Shown in pieces: positions 50,488 to 58,903 of a DNA stretch of 64,000 bases; positions within the stretch are counted from its first letter, which is position 1; each line of letters begins with the position of its first letter. Origin of the DNA: Streptomyces phaeofaciens (lineage in GTDB: Bacteria > Actinomycetota > Actinomycetes > Streptomycetales > Streptomycetaceae). The stretch is taken from NCBI RefSeq assembly GCF_014648915.1, contig NZ_BMSA01000002.1, forward strand, positions 124,001-188,000, read 5' to 3'. The notes beneath the pieces are model-generated. The model saw only the letters and a program-made list of their open reading frames with translations, was not told where the DNA came from and ran no database searches. A program made the position numbers and the translations under genes.

Positions 50488-51916
50488 CGAGGTATGCCTC
50501 CAGGCCGTGACGGCCGCCCTCGCGGCCGAAGCCCGACTCCTTGTAGCCGCCGAACGGCGAGGCCGGGTCGAACTTGTTGAACGTGTTGGACCAGACGACG
50601 CCGGCCCGGAGCTTGTTCGCCACCGCGAGGATGCGGGAGCCCTTCTCCGTCCAGACGCCCGCCGACAGCCCGTACGGCGTGTTGTTGGCCTTGGCCACGG
50701 CCTCGTCCGGGGTGCGGAAGGTGAGGACCGACAGGACCGGGCCGAAGATCTCGTCCCGGGCGACGGTGTGGGCCTGGGTGACGTTCGTGAACAGCGTCGG
50801 CGCGAACCAGTAGCCCGCTTCCGGGAGTTCGCAGGCCGGGGACCAGCGCTCGGCGCCCTCCGCCTCGCCCCGCTCGACGAGCGAGGTGATCCGGGAGAGC
50901 TGCTCCTCGGAGTTGATCGCGCCGATGTCCGTGTTCTTGTCCAGCGGGTCGCCCAGGCGCAGCGTCGACAGCCGGCGCTTCAGGGACGCCAGCAGCTCGT
51001 CCTGGACCGACTCCTGGACCAGCAGGCGGCTGCCGGCGCAGCAGACCTGGCCCTGGTTGAAGAAGATGCCGTTGACGATGCCCTCGACGGCCTGGTCGAT
51101 CGGCGCGTCGTCGAAGACGATGTTGGCGCCCTTGCCGCCCAGTTCGAGGGTGAGCTTCTTCCGGCTGCCCGCGACCGTCTTCGCGATCGCCTTGCCGACG
51201 GCCGTGGAGCCGGTGAAGGCCACCTTGTTCACGTCCGGGTGCGCGACGAGCGCGGCGCCGGCGTCGCCGTAGCCGGTCAGGATGTTGACGACACCCTTGG
51301 GCAGGCCCGCCTGGCGGCAGACGTCCGCGAAGAACAGGGCGCTCAGCGGAGTGGTCTCGGCCGGCTTCAGGACGACCGTGTTGCCGGTCGCGAGGGCCGG
51401 GGCGATCTTCCACGCCAGCATGAGGAGGGGGAAGTTCCAGGGGATGACCTGGCCGGCCACACCGAGGGGCCTCGGCTCCGCGCCGAAGCCCGCGTGGCCG
51501 AGCTTGTCGGCCCAGCCCGCGTAGTAGAAGAAGTGCGCGGCGACCAGGGGCAGGTCGGCGTCGCGCGTCTCCCTGATCGGCTTGCCGTTGTCCAGCGTCT
51601 CCAGGACGGCCAGCTCACGGCTGCGCTCCTGGATGATCCGGGCGATGCGGAAGAGGTACTTCGCGCGCTCGGCGCCGGGCAGCGCGGACCACTTCTCGAA
51701 GGCCCTGCGGGCCGCCTTCACCGCGCGGTCGACGTCCGCCTCGCCCGCCTGGGCGATCTCGGAGAGGACCTCCTCGGTGGACGGCGAGACCGTCTTGAAG
51801 ACCTTGCCGTCGGCCGCCTCCACGAACTCGCCGTCGATGAAGAGGCCGTAGGAGGGGGCGATGTCGACGACCGAGCGGGACTCGGGCGCCGGTGCGTACT
51901 CAAATACGGAAGCCAT
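50480..51916 (-). CDS. Aldehyde dehydrogenase (catalytic partner, ALDH16-like pair)
   Basis: This 478-residue NAD(P)-dependent aldehyde dehydrogenase has GQVIPWNFPLLMLAWKIAPALATGNTVVLKPAE, VAFTGSTAVGKAI, the general-base glutamate in LELGGKGANIV, the catalytic cysteine in FFNQGQVCCAGSR, and EIFGPVLSV. It starts 5 bp after deoC and overlaps the truncated homologue. Deoxyribose-5-phosphate aldolase makes acetaldehyde and glyceraldehyde-3-phosphate, so oxidation of acetaldehyde to acetate is the most likely job (inference from operon). Confidence 0.92.
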   Translation of the reverse strand: MASVFEYAPAPESRSVVDIAPSYGLFIDGEFVEAADGKVFKTVSPSTEEVLSEIAQAGEADVDRAVKAARRAFEKWSALPGAERAKYLFRIARIIQERSRELAVLETLDNGKPIRETRDADLPLVAAHFFYYAGWADKLGHAGFGAEPRPLGVAGQVIPWNFPLLMLAWKIAPALATGNTVVLKPAETTPLSALFFADVCRQAGLPKGVVNILTGYGDAGAALVAHPDVNKVAFTGSTAVGKAIAKTVAGSRKKLTLELGGKGANIVFDDAPIDQAVEGIVNGIFFNQGQVCCAGSRLLVQESVQDELLASLKRRLSTLRLGDPLDKNTDIGAINSEEQLSRITSLVERGEAEGAERWSPACELPEAGYWFAPTLFTNVTQAHTVARDEIFGPVLSVLTFRTPDEAVAKANNTPYGLSAGVWTEKGSRILAVANKLRAGVVWSNTFNKFDPASPFGGYKESGFGREGGRHGLEAYLDV

Positions 51917-51921
51917 GGTGA

Positions 51922-52875
51922 TCAGTCCACCGTCACGTAGTCGGGGCCGGAGTAGCGGCCGGTGGCCAGCTTCTGACGCTGCATCAGCAGGTCGTTCAGG
52001 AGCGAGGAGGCGCCGAAGCGGAACCAGTGGTTGTCCAGCCAGTCCTCGCCCGCGGTCTCGTTGACCAGCACGAGGAACTTGATCGCGTCCTTGCTGGTGC
52101 GGATGCCGCCGGCGGGCTTCACACCGACCTGGACACCGGTCTGGGCGCGGAAGTCGCGGACGGCCTCCAGCATGAGGAGGGTGTTGGCCGGGGTGGCGTT
52201 GACGGCGACCTTGCCCGTCGACGTCTTGATGAAGTCGGCCCCCGCGAGCATGCCGAGCCAGCTGGCGCGGCGGATGTTGTCGTAGGTCGACAGCTCGCCG
52301 GTCTCGAAGATGACCTTCAGACGGGCCGCGCCCGAGGCCTCCCTCACGGCGACGATCTCGTCGTACACCTTCAGATAGTCGCCCGCGAGGAACGCCCCGC
52401 GATCGATGACCATGTCGATCTCGTCGGCGCCCGCCGCGACCGCGTCGCGCACGTCCGCCAGCTTCACGGAGAGGGCGGCGCGGCCCGCGGGGAAGGCGGT
52501 GGCGACCGAGGCGACCTTCACCCCGGAGCCGGCCACGGCCTGCTTGGCCACGGCCACCATGTCCGGGTAGACGCAGACCGCGGCCGTGGTGGGCGTCGTC
52601 CGGTCGGTCGGGTCGGGGAGGGCCGCCTTCGCGCCGAGCGCCCGGACCTTGCCCGGGGTGTCCGCGCCTTCCAGCGTCGTCAGATCGACCATCGAGATGG
52701 CGAGGTCGATGGCGTACGCCTTCGCGGTCGTCTTGATGGAACGGGTGCCGAGCGACGCGGCGCGTGCCTCCAGGCCGACCGCGTCGACGCCGGGCAGCCC
52801 GTGGAGGAAGCGACGCAGCGTGCTGCCGGACGAGGTCACGTCCGCGAGGGCTGCGGTGGGTGCATTGGTGGGCAT
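51922..52875 (-). CDS. deoC: Deoxyribose-phosphate aldolase
   Basis: This 317-residue class I aldolase cleaves 2-deoxyribose-5-phosphate to acetaldehyde and glyceraldehyde-3-phosphate. Motifs are AVCVYPDMV, VASVATAFPAG, AGADEIDMVIDRGAFLAGDY, LKVIFETGEL, the Schiff-base lysine in DFIKTSTGK and VGVKPAGGIRT. It belongs to the longer form with extra N-terminal sequence. The ATG at 52875 was taken; a GTG two codons upstream (52881) lies 6 nt after TATGCT and may be the true leaderless start. A perfect shared operator directly precedes this -10 box. It forms an operon with two ALDH genes. Confidence 0.93.
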   Translation of the reverse strand: MPTNAPTAALADVTSSGSTLRRFLHGLPGVDAVGLEARAASLGTRSIKTTAKAYAIDLAISMVDLTTLEGADTPGKVRALGAKAALPDPTDRTTPTTAAVCVYPDMVAVAKQAVAGSGVKVASVATAFPAGRAALSVKLADVRDAVAAGADEIDMVIDRGAFLAGDYLKVYDEIVAVREASGAARLKVIFETGELSTYDNIRRASWLGMLAGADFIKTSTGKVAVNATPANTLLMLEAVRDFRAQTGVQVGVKPAGGIRTSKDAIKFLVLVNETAGEDWLDNHWFRFGASSLLNDLLMQRQKLATGRYSGPDYVTVD

Positions 52876-52894
52876 GGTCACCAGACGAGCATAT

Positions 52895-52906
52895 CTACGC
52901 GCGTAG
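52895..52906. promoter_or_regulatory. Nucleoside-regulon operator, site 5 (deoC operon)
   Basis: A perfect palindrome CTACGCGCGTAG abuts the minus-strand -10 box TATGCT (52888-52893), about 20 bp before the deoC start. Confidence 0.85.
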
Positions 52907-52998
52907 CGGATGTATAGCCCGGAGCACGGATCCGTGCTCATCGCGAGGAGCGGGGCTGCGGATGAGCGCGGGCGGAGCCGTCGGGCAGAATCGGGGCC

Positions 52999-53742
52999 AT
53001 GACGACCCCGGAAGACCAGTCACCCGCGCCGCGGCCTTCGGCCCCCGAGACCAAGGACCGCATCTACCGGTCGCCCGCGGCCCTCGTGGGCGGCGTGCTG
53101 CTGCTCGGCCTCATCGGCTGGCTCGGCATCGACGCGATCGTGGCGGGCGAGGGGCGGACGCCCTGGCTGGCGCTCGCCGCCCTGATCCTGCTGGTGCCGC
53201 TGGTCGTCGCCTTCACCCTGCGGCCCGCCGTGTACGCGGGCCAGGACCGGCTGCGGGTGCGCAACCCCTTCCGCGTGATCGTGCTGCCCTGGGGCCAGAT
53301 CGCCGGCCTGCGGTCCGGCTACTCCAACGAGGTCGTCGCCAAGAGCGGCAAGAAGTACCAGCTGTGGTCCATCCCCGTCTCGCTGCGCGCCCGGAAGAAG
53401 GCGACCCGCCGGGAGGCCCGGGCCCGGGCCGAGCAGGCAGCGGAACGCGAGGGCCGCGGCGGCGGCCGGGGCGGCCGTGGGCTCGGCGGCTTCGGCGGCT
53501 TCGGCGGGGCCGGCGGAGGGCTCTCCGGCGGGCGGCCGGGAGGGCTCTCGGGGCGCGCCGCGGCCGACGGGCCGGTGCGGGCCGAGACCGACCAGGTCAT
53601 GGACGAGGTGCGTCAGCTGTGGGAGGCCCGCGAGAAGGAGGAGAGCGCGCAGGGCGAGGTGAGCGTGCGGTGGGCCTGGGAGATCGTGGGGCCCGCGGTC
53701 GCGGGTGCGGTGGTGCTGGGGATTCTGCTGATCGTGGGGTGA
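52999..53742 (+). CDS. PH-domain membrane protein
   Basis: This 247-residue protein has two N-terminal membrane helices, then a bacterial PH (bPH) domain with LRVRNPFRVIVLPWGQIAGLRSGYSNEVVAKSGKKYQLWSIPVSL, a charged Arg/Glu stretch, a Gly-rich linker (GRGLGGFGGFGGAGGGLSGGRPGG), a helical segment and a C-terminal membrane helix. Such proteins are widespread in actinobacteria without known function. The ATG at 52999 is at the expected distance from helix 1. The larger gene at 54145 carries a related PH segment (LPWDQIRVVRTSG), so the two are probably distant relatives. Confidence 0.82.
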   Translation: MTTPEDQSPAPRPSAPETKDRIYRSPAALVGGVLLLGLIGWLGIDAIVAGEGRTPWLALAALILLVPLVVAFTLRPAVYAGQDRLRVRNPFRVIVLPWGQIAGLRSGYSNEVVAKSGKKYQLWSIPVSLRARKKATRREARARAEQAAEREGRGGGRGGRGLGGFGGFGGAGGGLSGGRPGGLSGRAAADGPVRAETDQVMDEVRQLWEAREKEESAQGEVSVRWAWEIVGPAVAGAVVLGILLIVG

Positions 53743-53955
53743 CGCGGCCGGGGGCGGGGCCTCGGGTTGCGCGGCTGGGGCGGCCGGGGCGGCTGGGCTG
53801 AGGCGGCTTGGGGCGGGCGCCCCGGGTGAAGGGGCCGAGGGCGCGTCTCTCGGGGTGGGCCGGCCGGGAGTGGTCGCACGGGGGTGGGGCGCCTGGGCTG
53901 AGGCGGTTTTGGGCTGGGCGTTCGGGGTGACGCGGCCGGGGGCGGGGCCCTCGGG
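53736..53955. repeat. GC-rich direct repeats between the two PH-domain genes
   Basis: A 25-bp sequence starting GGGGTGACGCGGCCGG occurs identically at 53736-53760 and 53924-53948, and a shortened form follows at 53953. Between them are further near-copies built on GGCTGAGGCGG. They fill the gap 53743-54144, in which I see no gene; the last 60 bp carry the GGGAGAAGC ribosome binding site of the next gene. Confidence 0.8.
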
Positions 53956-54144
53956 GTGACGTGGCCGGGGGCTGTCGTCCGGGGGTGAGGTGGCCGAGGG
54001 GGCCGTGACCTGGTCCGTCGGGGGACCGGCGGTTGTGGAACCGTTGCCGGGCCGTTGCTCCAGGACACAGAGTTCTGGGTCATCATCGGCTGCACGCCCC
54101 GGCCGTGACGGCACTTCCCGGGGCCGGTGATTCTGGGAGAAGCG

Positions 54145-55833
54145 ATGAGTACGGGTTCTGGTGGGGTGCTGCGGCTGCCCGCCGCCGCGATACCCGAGGG
54201 GTGCCGGCCGTGGGACGGCGAGGACGCCCGGCAGTGGGCGCGGGCGCTGCCGCCGCGCGGGGTCCCGGTACGGGCGCAGACGTGGATGTTCCTCGGCCTG
54301 CCGCTGATGGCGGTGGGCGGGGCGGGGCTGCTGGGCGAGTCCACCGGGCTGCCCGCCTGGGGCGCCGCGCTGGCCGCCCTGCCCGTCGTATGGGCGGTCC
54401 TGCGGCCCGAGGCGGCGCGGATCCTCGCCCCGGTCGCGGTGGTCGTGGTCCTCGTCCTCGGGGGTGTGCCGTGGGCGCCGCGGCTGGGGCTCGCGGCGGC
54501 CCTGACGGTCCTGTGGGCACTCGCCCTGCTGCGGCTGGCCGCGCAGGGTCCGCAGCGGGAGGCGGCGCTGGCCGCCGCCCAAGGCGTGACCGTCCCCCTG
54601 CCCGAGGCGGCGGGCGGACGGCCGGAGCGAGGGACGTTCCTGTTCGGGTGGGGGCTCGTCGTGGCCGTGGCGGGCGGCGCGGTGTACGCCACCGCGGGCC
54701 TCTGGGACACGCCCGGCGACCGGCAGGGGGCCCCGGCCGCGGGCTGGTGCCTGGCCGGGCTCGGACTGACCGTTCTGCTCACGGCCGCACTGGCACGGCA
54801 TCGCGCGGCGGGGCTGCGCGGGGCGCCGGTGCCCGTGCTGCGGGTACTGGTGCGCGAGAACGCCGACGTCGACACCGAGGTCTACGCCGCCGACGACGTG
54901 ACCGCGCGGCGGCCGCTGTTCACGGTCGCGACGCGGGAACTCGACGAGGACGGGGATGACGGCGACGACGGGGACGACGGGGACGACGAGGACACCTCCG
55001 ATGACGCCGACGACGAGCAAGAGCTGAGGGACCTGCTCGACCGGATCGACGAGGAGCGGACCGGCCCCCTGCGCGAGGCCGTCCTGTACGGCGTGCCCCA
55101 CGACGGTGCCGAGGTCGTGTTCCTCGCCGCGGCGGAGGAGGACGGCGAGCCGCCCGTGGTGGAGGTGGGGGTGGGGTCCGTCCGGCCGGTGACCGAGTGG
55201 ACCCTCCGCCGGCGGGACGCCAAGCGCAGGAGCGGCGAGGCGCGGGAGGCCGGCTACGAGGAGCGCCGCCTGGCCGCCGCCGACCGGGTGCGCGACGAGA
55301 CGGCGTCGGGGGCCGTGAAGATACGGCGGTGGCGTGCCGGGTGGCCGGACTGGCTCGCGGTCCTGGTGGCGCTGGCGTACGCCGCCCACTTCTGGGAGGA
55401 CACCGGTTGGTGGCGCTACTTCTTCGGTTTCGGGCTGACGCTGATCGCCGCGCTGCTGCTGCCGCGCCGGCTGGCCTGGCGGGTCACCGCCGACAGCGAG
55501 GGGCTGTGGTTCAACGGTTTCCGCGAGGCCCGGCAGCTGCCCTGGGACCAGATCCGGGTCGTGCGCACCTCGGGCGCCGAGCTGAAGGTGGACGCCAAGC
55601 GGGCGTCCTTCGATGAGTGGACCGTCCACACGCCCCGCTGGCGCTGGCTGGAGCGCCGGCTGGGCGTGATGCACCCGTACGAGCGAACGGCCGCCGAGAT
55701 CACCGCGATGTGGCGGAACCCGGAGCTGCGCCCGCTGGGCGTGAGCGACGCCCGGCAGCGGGGGCGGGCGGTGTGGCCGCTCGGGGTGGTCATCGGGGTG
55801 GTGGGGGCGGCGGCGGTGACTTTTCTGCCGTAG
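54145..55833 (+). CDS. Large polytopic PH-domain membrane protein with acidic repeat
   Basis: This 562-residue protein has an N-terminal cytoplasmic segment, about six helices in two groups (residues ~45-140 and ~165-220), and a cytoplasmic region with an Asp/Gly repeat encoded by tandem GACGACGGG units at nt 54943-55010. Two more helices follow (about 400-445), then a PH-like domain (WRVTADSEGLWFNGFREARQLPWDQIRVVRTSG) and a last C-terminal helix. It resembles the preceding PH protein at the PH domain. GGGAGAAGC precedes the ATG at 54145; an in-frame start at 54127 is less well placed. The function is unknown. Confidence 0.75.
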   Translation: MSTGSGGVLRLPAAAIPEGCRPWDGEDARQWARALPPRGVPVRAQTWMFLGLPLMAVGGAGLLGESTGLPAWGAALAALPVVWAVLRPEAARILAPVAVVVVLVLGGVPWAPRLGLAAALTVLWALALLRLAAQGPQREAALAAAQGVTVPLPEAAGGRPERGTFLFGWGLVVAVAGGAVYATAGLWDTPGDRQGAPAAGWCLAGLGLTVLLTAALARHRAAGLRGAPVPVLRVLVRENADVDTEVYAADDVTARRPLFTVATRELDEDGDDGDDGDDGDDEDTSDDADDEQELRDLLDRIDEERTGPLREAVLYGVPHDGAEVVFLAAAEEDGEPPVVEVGVGSVRPVTEWTLRRRDAKRRSGEAREAGYEERRLAAADRVRDETASGAVKIRRWRAGWPDWLAVLVALAYAAHFWEDTGWWRYFFGFGLTLIAALLLPRRLAWRVTADSEGLWFNGFREARQLPWDQIRVVRTSGAELKVDAKRASFDEWTVHTPRWRWLERRLGVMHPYERTAAEITAMWRNPELRPLGVSDARQRGRAVWPLGVVIGVVGAAAVTFLP

Positions 55834-56268
55834 ACGCTGGTGGGCAGGATTTCGCTCGCATACGGGGTGAGGCCGCCCCGGCGTCCGATGCCCGTCCCTC
55901 CGTACCTTCACGTCCGAGTGCCCTGGCGCTCGGGTGACCCGGTGACCGGGCGGGGTTCGGTCCGTCGTCAGCCCACCACGGGCTGAGGCGCTTCGCCGCC
56001 CGGGACCCGACACGGGGCGGCGCGACCGTCACCGGTGCGCCACCCCGTGTCCGGCTCGATCCCGGCGTCCCGCCCGACATGAGCCAGGGGGCTGCGGGAC
56101 ACCGTGCGACGGGCACGCTCAGGGGGGAAGGCGAGCGCGCTCCGCACTGCCCGTCCAGGATCCGGCGTCCGGCGCCCGGCCGGACGTCCGAGGAGCGTGC
56201 GAGGGCCCAACTCCACGTGAATCAAGGGACACGTGACCACGGTCGGGCCACCCGCACGGCGGTACGAC
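55834..56268. other. Intergenic region, no gene seen
   Basis: These 435 bp lie between convergent genes. Open frames here have neither ribosome binding sites nor sensible composition. I see no strong hairpin and no copy of the nucleoside operator. Confidence 0.6.
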
Positions 56269-57903
56269 TCAGAGCCCGGCCGCGGCCGCCAGATCCCGCT
56301 TGATCGCCGCGAGCAGGTCCTCCGCCCGGGCCCGGGCGGCCGGCAGGTCGGCGTGGGCCGCGACCGGGACCACGACCTCCAGGTAGCACTTCAGCTTGGG
56401 CTCGGTGCCGCTGGGGCGGACGATGACACGGGCGCCGTCGAGGGTGTAGCGCAGGCCGTCGGTGGGCGGGAGCGTGTCGGTGCCCCGGGTGAGGTCCTCG
56501 GCGCGGGTGATGGCGAGGCCCGCGAGCGAGGTCGGGGGCACGGTGCGCAGCCGCTCCATGGCGTCGGCGATGACGGACAGGTCGTCCACCCGGACCGACA
56601 GCTGGTCGGTGGCGTGCAGCCCGTGCTCCACGGCGAGGTCGTCGAGGAGGTCGAGGAGGGTGCGGCCCTCCTCCTTCAGCACCGACGCCAGCTCGGTGAT
56701 GAGCAGGGCGGCGGTGATGCCGTCCTTGTCGCGCACACCCTCGGGGTCGACGCAGTAGCCGAGGGCCTCCTCGTAGCCGTAGCGCAGACCGTCGACGCGG
56801 GCGATCCACTTGAAACCGGTGAGGGTCTCCTCGTACGGCAGTCCCGCCTTCTCGGCGATCCGGCCGAGGAGGGAGGAGGAGACGATCGACTCGGCGAAGG
56901 TGCCGCGCGCGCCCCGGGCGACCAGGTGCGCGGCGAGCAGGGAGCCGACCTCGTCGCCGCGGAGCATCCGCCAGGCGCCGTCGCGGTCCTTGACGGCCGC
57001 GGCGCAGCGGTCGGCGTCCGGGTCGTTGGCGATGATCAGGTCGGGGTCGGTCGCACGGGCCCGCGCGAAGGCGAGGTCCATCGCGCCCGGCTCCTCCGGG
57101 TTGGGGAAGGCGACGGTCGGGAAGTCGGGGTCGGGCTCGGCCTGTTCGGCGACGAGCACGGGCTCCGGGAAGCCGGCCCGGGCGAAGGCGGCGAGCAGCA
57201 CGTCCTTGCCGACACCGTGCATCGCCGTGTAGACGGTGCGGGCGCCGCGCGGGGAGCCGGCGGAGAGGACGGCGTCGGTCCGGGCGAGGTAGGCGTCCAG
57301 GACGGAGTCGTCGAGGGTCTCCCAGCCGCTGTCCGGCCGGGGCACGTCGGCGAGGCCGCGGACCGCGGCGATCTCGGCGGCGATCTCGGCGTCGGCGGGC
57401 GGCACGATCTGCGAGCCGTCGCCCAGGTAGACCTTGTAGCCGTTGTCCCGGGGCGGGTTGTGACTGGCGGTGACCTCGACTCCGGCGACCGCGCCGAGGT
57501 GCCTTATGGCGTAGGCGAGGACGGGCGTCGGCAGGGGGCGGGGCAGGACGGCCGCACGCAGCCCGGCACCGGTCATCACGGCGGCGGTGTCACGGGCGAA
57601 CTCGGCCGACATGTGACGGGCGTCGTAGCCGATCACGACGAGCCCGCCGCGCTGCCCCTTGCCGTCGAGGTACGCGGCCAGTCCGGCGGCGGCGCGGATG
57701 ACGACGGAGCGGTTCATGCGCATCGGCCCGGCGCCCAGCTCGCCGCGCAGGCCGGCCGTGCCGAACTGAAGGGTGCCGCCGAACCGCGCGGCCAGCTCCT
57801 TGACGTCCCCCGCCTCGATGAGCTGGGCCAGCTCCGCGCGGGTCTGCGGGTCGGGGTCCTCGGCGAGCCAGGCGTCGGCCTGTGCGAAGAGATCGTCGTG
57901 CAC
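56269..57903 (-). CDS. Phospho-sugar mutase, PGM2-like (probable phosphopentomutase role)
   Basis: This 544-residue alpha-D-phosphohexomutase superfamily enzyme has FGTAGLRGELGAG, VIGYDARHMS, the phosphoserine loop VEVTASHNPPRDNGYKVY, metal loop IIANDPDADRCA, sugar loop GYEEALGYCVD and phosphate loop VIVRPSGTEPKLKCY. Length and the TASHNPP...NGYKVY context fit the PGM2/phosphopentomutase-like branch rather than bacterial PGM or GlmM. It follows purine nucleoside phosphorylase on the same strand, with a hairpin in the 78-bp gap. Conversion of (deoxy)ribose-1-phosphate to the 5-phosphate is needed between the phosphorylases and DeoC, and no classical DeoB is in the window, so this enzyme is the best candidate (inference). 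Confidence 0.88.
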   Translation of the reverse strand: MHDDLFAQADAWLAEDPDPQTRAELAQLIEAGDVKELAARFGGTLQFGTAGLRGELGAGPMRMNRSVVIRAAAGLAAYLDGKGQRGGLVVIGYDARHMSAEFARDTAAVMTGAGLRAAVLPRPLPTPVLAYAIRHLGAVAGVEVTASHNPPRDNGYKVYLGDGSQIVPPADAEIAAEIAAVRGLADVPRPDSGWETLDDSVLDAYLARTDAVLSAGSPRGARTVYTAMHGVGKDVLLAAFARAGFPEPVLVAEQAEPDPDFPTVAFPNPEEPGAMDLAFARARATDPDLIIANDPDADRCAAAVKDRDGAWRMLRGDEVGSLLAAHLVARGARGTFAESIVSSSLLGRIAEKAGLPYEETLTGFKWIARVDGLRYGYEEALGYCVDPEGVRDKDGITAALLITELASVLKEEGRTLLDLLDDLAVEHGLHATDQLSVRVDDLSVIADAMERLRTVPPTSLAGLAITRAEDLTRGTDTLPPTDGLRYTLDGARVIVRPSGTEPKLKCYLEVVVPVAAHADLPAARARAEDLLAAIKRDLAAAAGL

Positions 57904-57945
57904 GTCCGGGTCAACCTCTCGTGTGGGGTCGTGACTGTGCCGGGG

Positions 57946-57968
57946 CCGGGGGGCCGGGAGCCCCCCGG
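57946..57968. terminator. Hairpin between PNP and mutase genes
   Basis: A 9-bp perfect stem, CCGGGGGGC / GCCCCCCGG, with a 5-nt loop lies downstream of the PNP stop and upstream of the mutase start on the minus strand. It may be a partial terminator within an operon. Confidence 0.7.
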
Positions 57969-57981
57969 TACGGCGGCCGGT

Positions 57982-58806
57982 CTACAGGCGGCCCAGCACC
58001 TGCGCGAGCAGGGAGCCCATCCGGGTGGCGCTGTCGCGCCCCGCCTGGAGGACCTCCTCGTGGTTCAGCGGCTCACCGGTCATGCCCGCCGCCAGGTTCG
58101 TCACCAGGGAGATGCCGAGCACCTCCGCGCCGGCCTCACGCGCCGCGATGGCCTCCAGCACCGTGGACATGCCGACGAGGTCCGCGCCGATCACCCGGGC
58201 CATGCGGATCTCGGCCGGGGTCTCGTAGTGCGGGCCGGGGAACTGGGCGTAGACGCCCTCCTCCAGCGTGGGGTCGATCTCCTTGCACAGGGCGCGCAGC
58301 CGCGGCGAGTACAGGTCCGTGAGGTCGACGAAGTTCGCGCCGACGATCGGGGAGGTCGCCGTGAGGTTGATGTGGTCGCTGATCAGGACCGGCTGCCCGG
58401 GGCGCATGCCCTCGCGCAGACCGCCGCAGCCGTTGGTCAGGACGATGGTCTTGCAGCCCGCCGAGACGGCCGTACGGACGCCGTGCGCGACCGCGGCGAC
58501 CCCGCGCCCCTCGTAGAAGTGGGTGCGGCCGAGGAAGACGAGGGCACGCTTCTCGCCGATCCGGTACGAGCGGATCGTGCCGCCGTGGCCCTCGACCGCC
58601 GGCGGCGGGAAGCCGGGCAGCTCGGTGACCTGGAACTCGGCGTCGGGAGCGCCCAGGGCGTCCACGGCCGGAGCCCAGCCGGAGCCCATCACGAGGGCGA
58701 CGTCGTGGGTCTCGGCGCCGGTCAGTTCGCGCAGGCGCGCGGCCGCGGCGTCAGCGGCGCTGTGGGGGTCGCCCTGGATGTCGTCCGGGAGAAGAGATGC
58801 GTTCAC
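57982..58806 (-). CDS. Purine nucleoside phosphorylase (trimeric class)
   Basis: This 274-residue enzyme of the PunA/mammalian-PNP class cleaves inosine and guanosine (and deoxy forms) to base plus pentose-1-phosphate. Motifs are [57 protein letters not shown] and [16 protein letters not shown], then [10 protein letters not shown] with the Asn that binds the purine. In S. coelicolor databases it is often named deoD, although the class is not DeoD. The GTG at 58806 lies 7 nt after TAGGCT (58814-58819), a leaderless arrangement, and the shared operator overlaps its -35 region. It uses inosine made by adenosine deaminase. Confidence 0.93.
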   Translation of the reverse strand: MNASLLPDDIQGDPHSAADAAAARLRELTGAETHDVALVMGSGWAPAVDALGAPDAEFQVTELPGFPPPAVEGHGGTIRSYRIGEKRALVFLGRTHFYEGRGVAAVAHGVRTAVSAGCKTIVLTNGCGGLREGMRPGQPVLISDHINLTATSPIVGANFVDLTDLYSPRLRALCKEIDPTLEEGVYAQFPGPHYETPAEIRMARVIGADLVGMSTVLEAIAAREAGAEVLGISLVTNLAAGMTGEPLNHEEVLQAGRDSATRMGSLLAQVLGRL

Positions 58807-58831
58807 GCGGATGAGCCTAGCCGGTCAATGC

Positions 58832-58843
58832 CTACGCGCGTAG
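58832..58843. promoter_or_regulatory. Nucleoside-regulon operator, site 6 (purine nucleoside phosphorylase)
   Basis: A perfect palindrome CTACGCGCGTAG covers the predicted -35 position of the leaderless PNP promoter, whose -10 box is TAGGCT at 58814-58819 (minus). Confidence 0.85.
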
Positions 58844-58903
58844 ATGACAGAGCCCACGGGAAAGGGATCGTTGTCTTGTCGTTTCCAACGAGGGCCGCGG
58901 CGA

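Noticed and set aside
52895..52906. Operator at 52895 as regulator of the plus-strand PH-domain gene
   Set aside because: It is 93 bp from that gene but abuts the deoC -10 box, and the other five sites all serve nucleoside genes.
53020..56013. 997-codon antisense open frame across the PH-domain genes
   Set aside because: It spans two genes and an intergenic repeat region; Pro/Arg/His-rich without domains.
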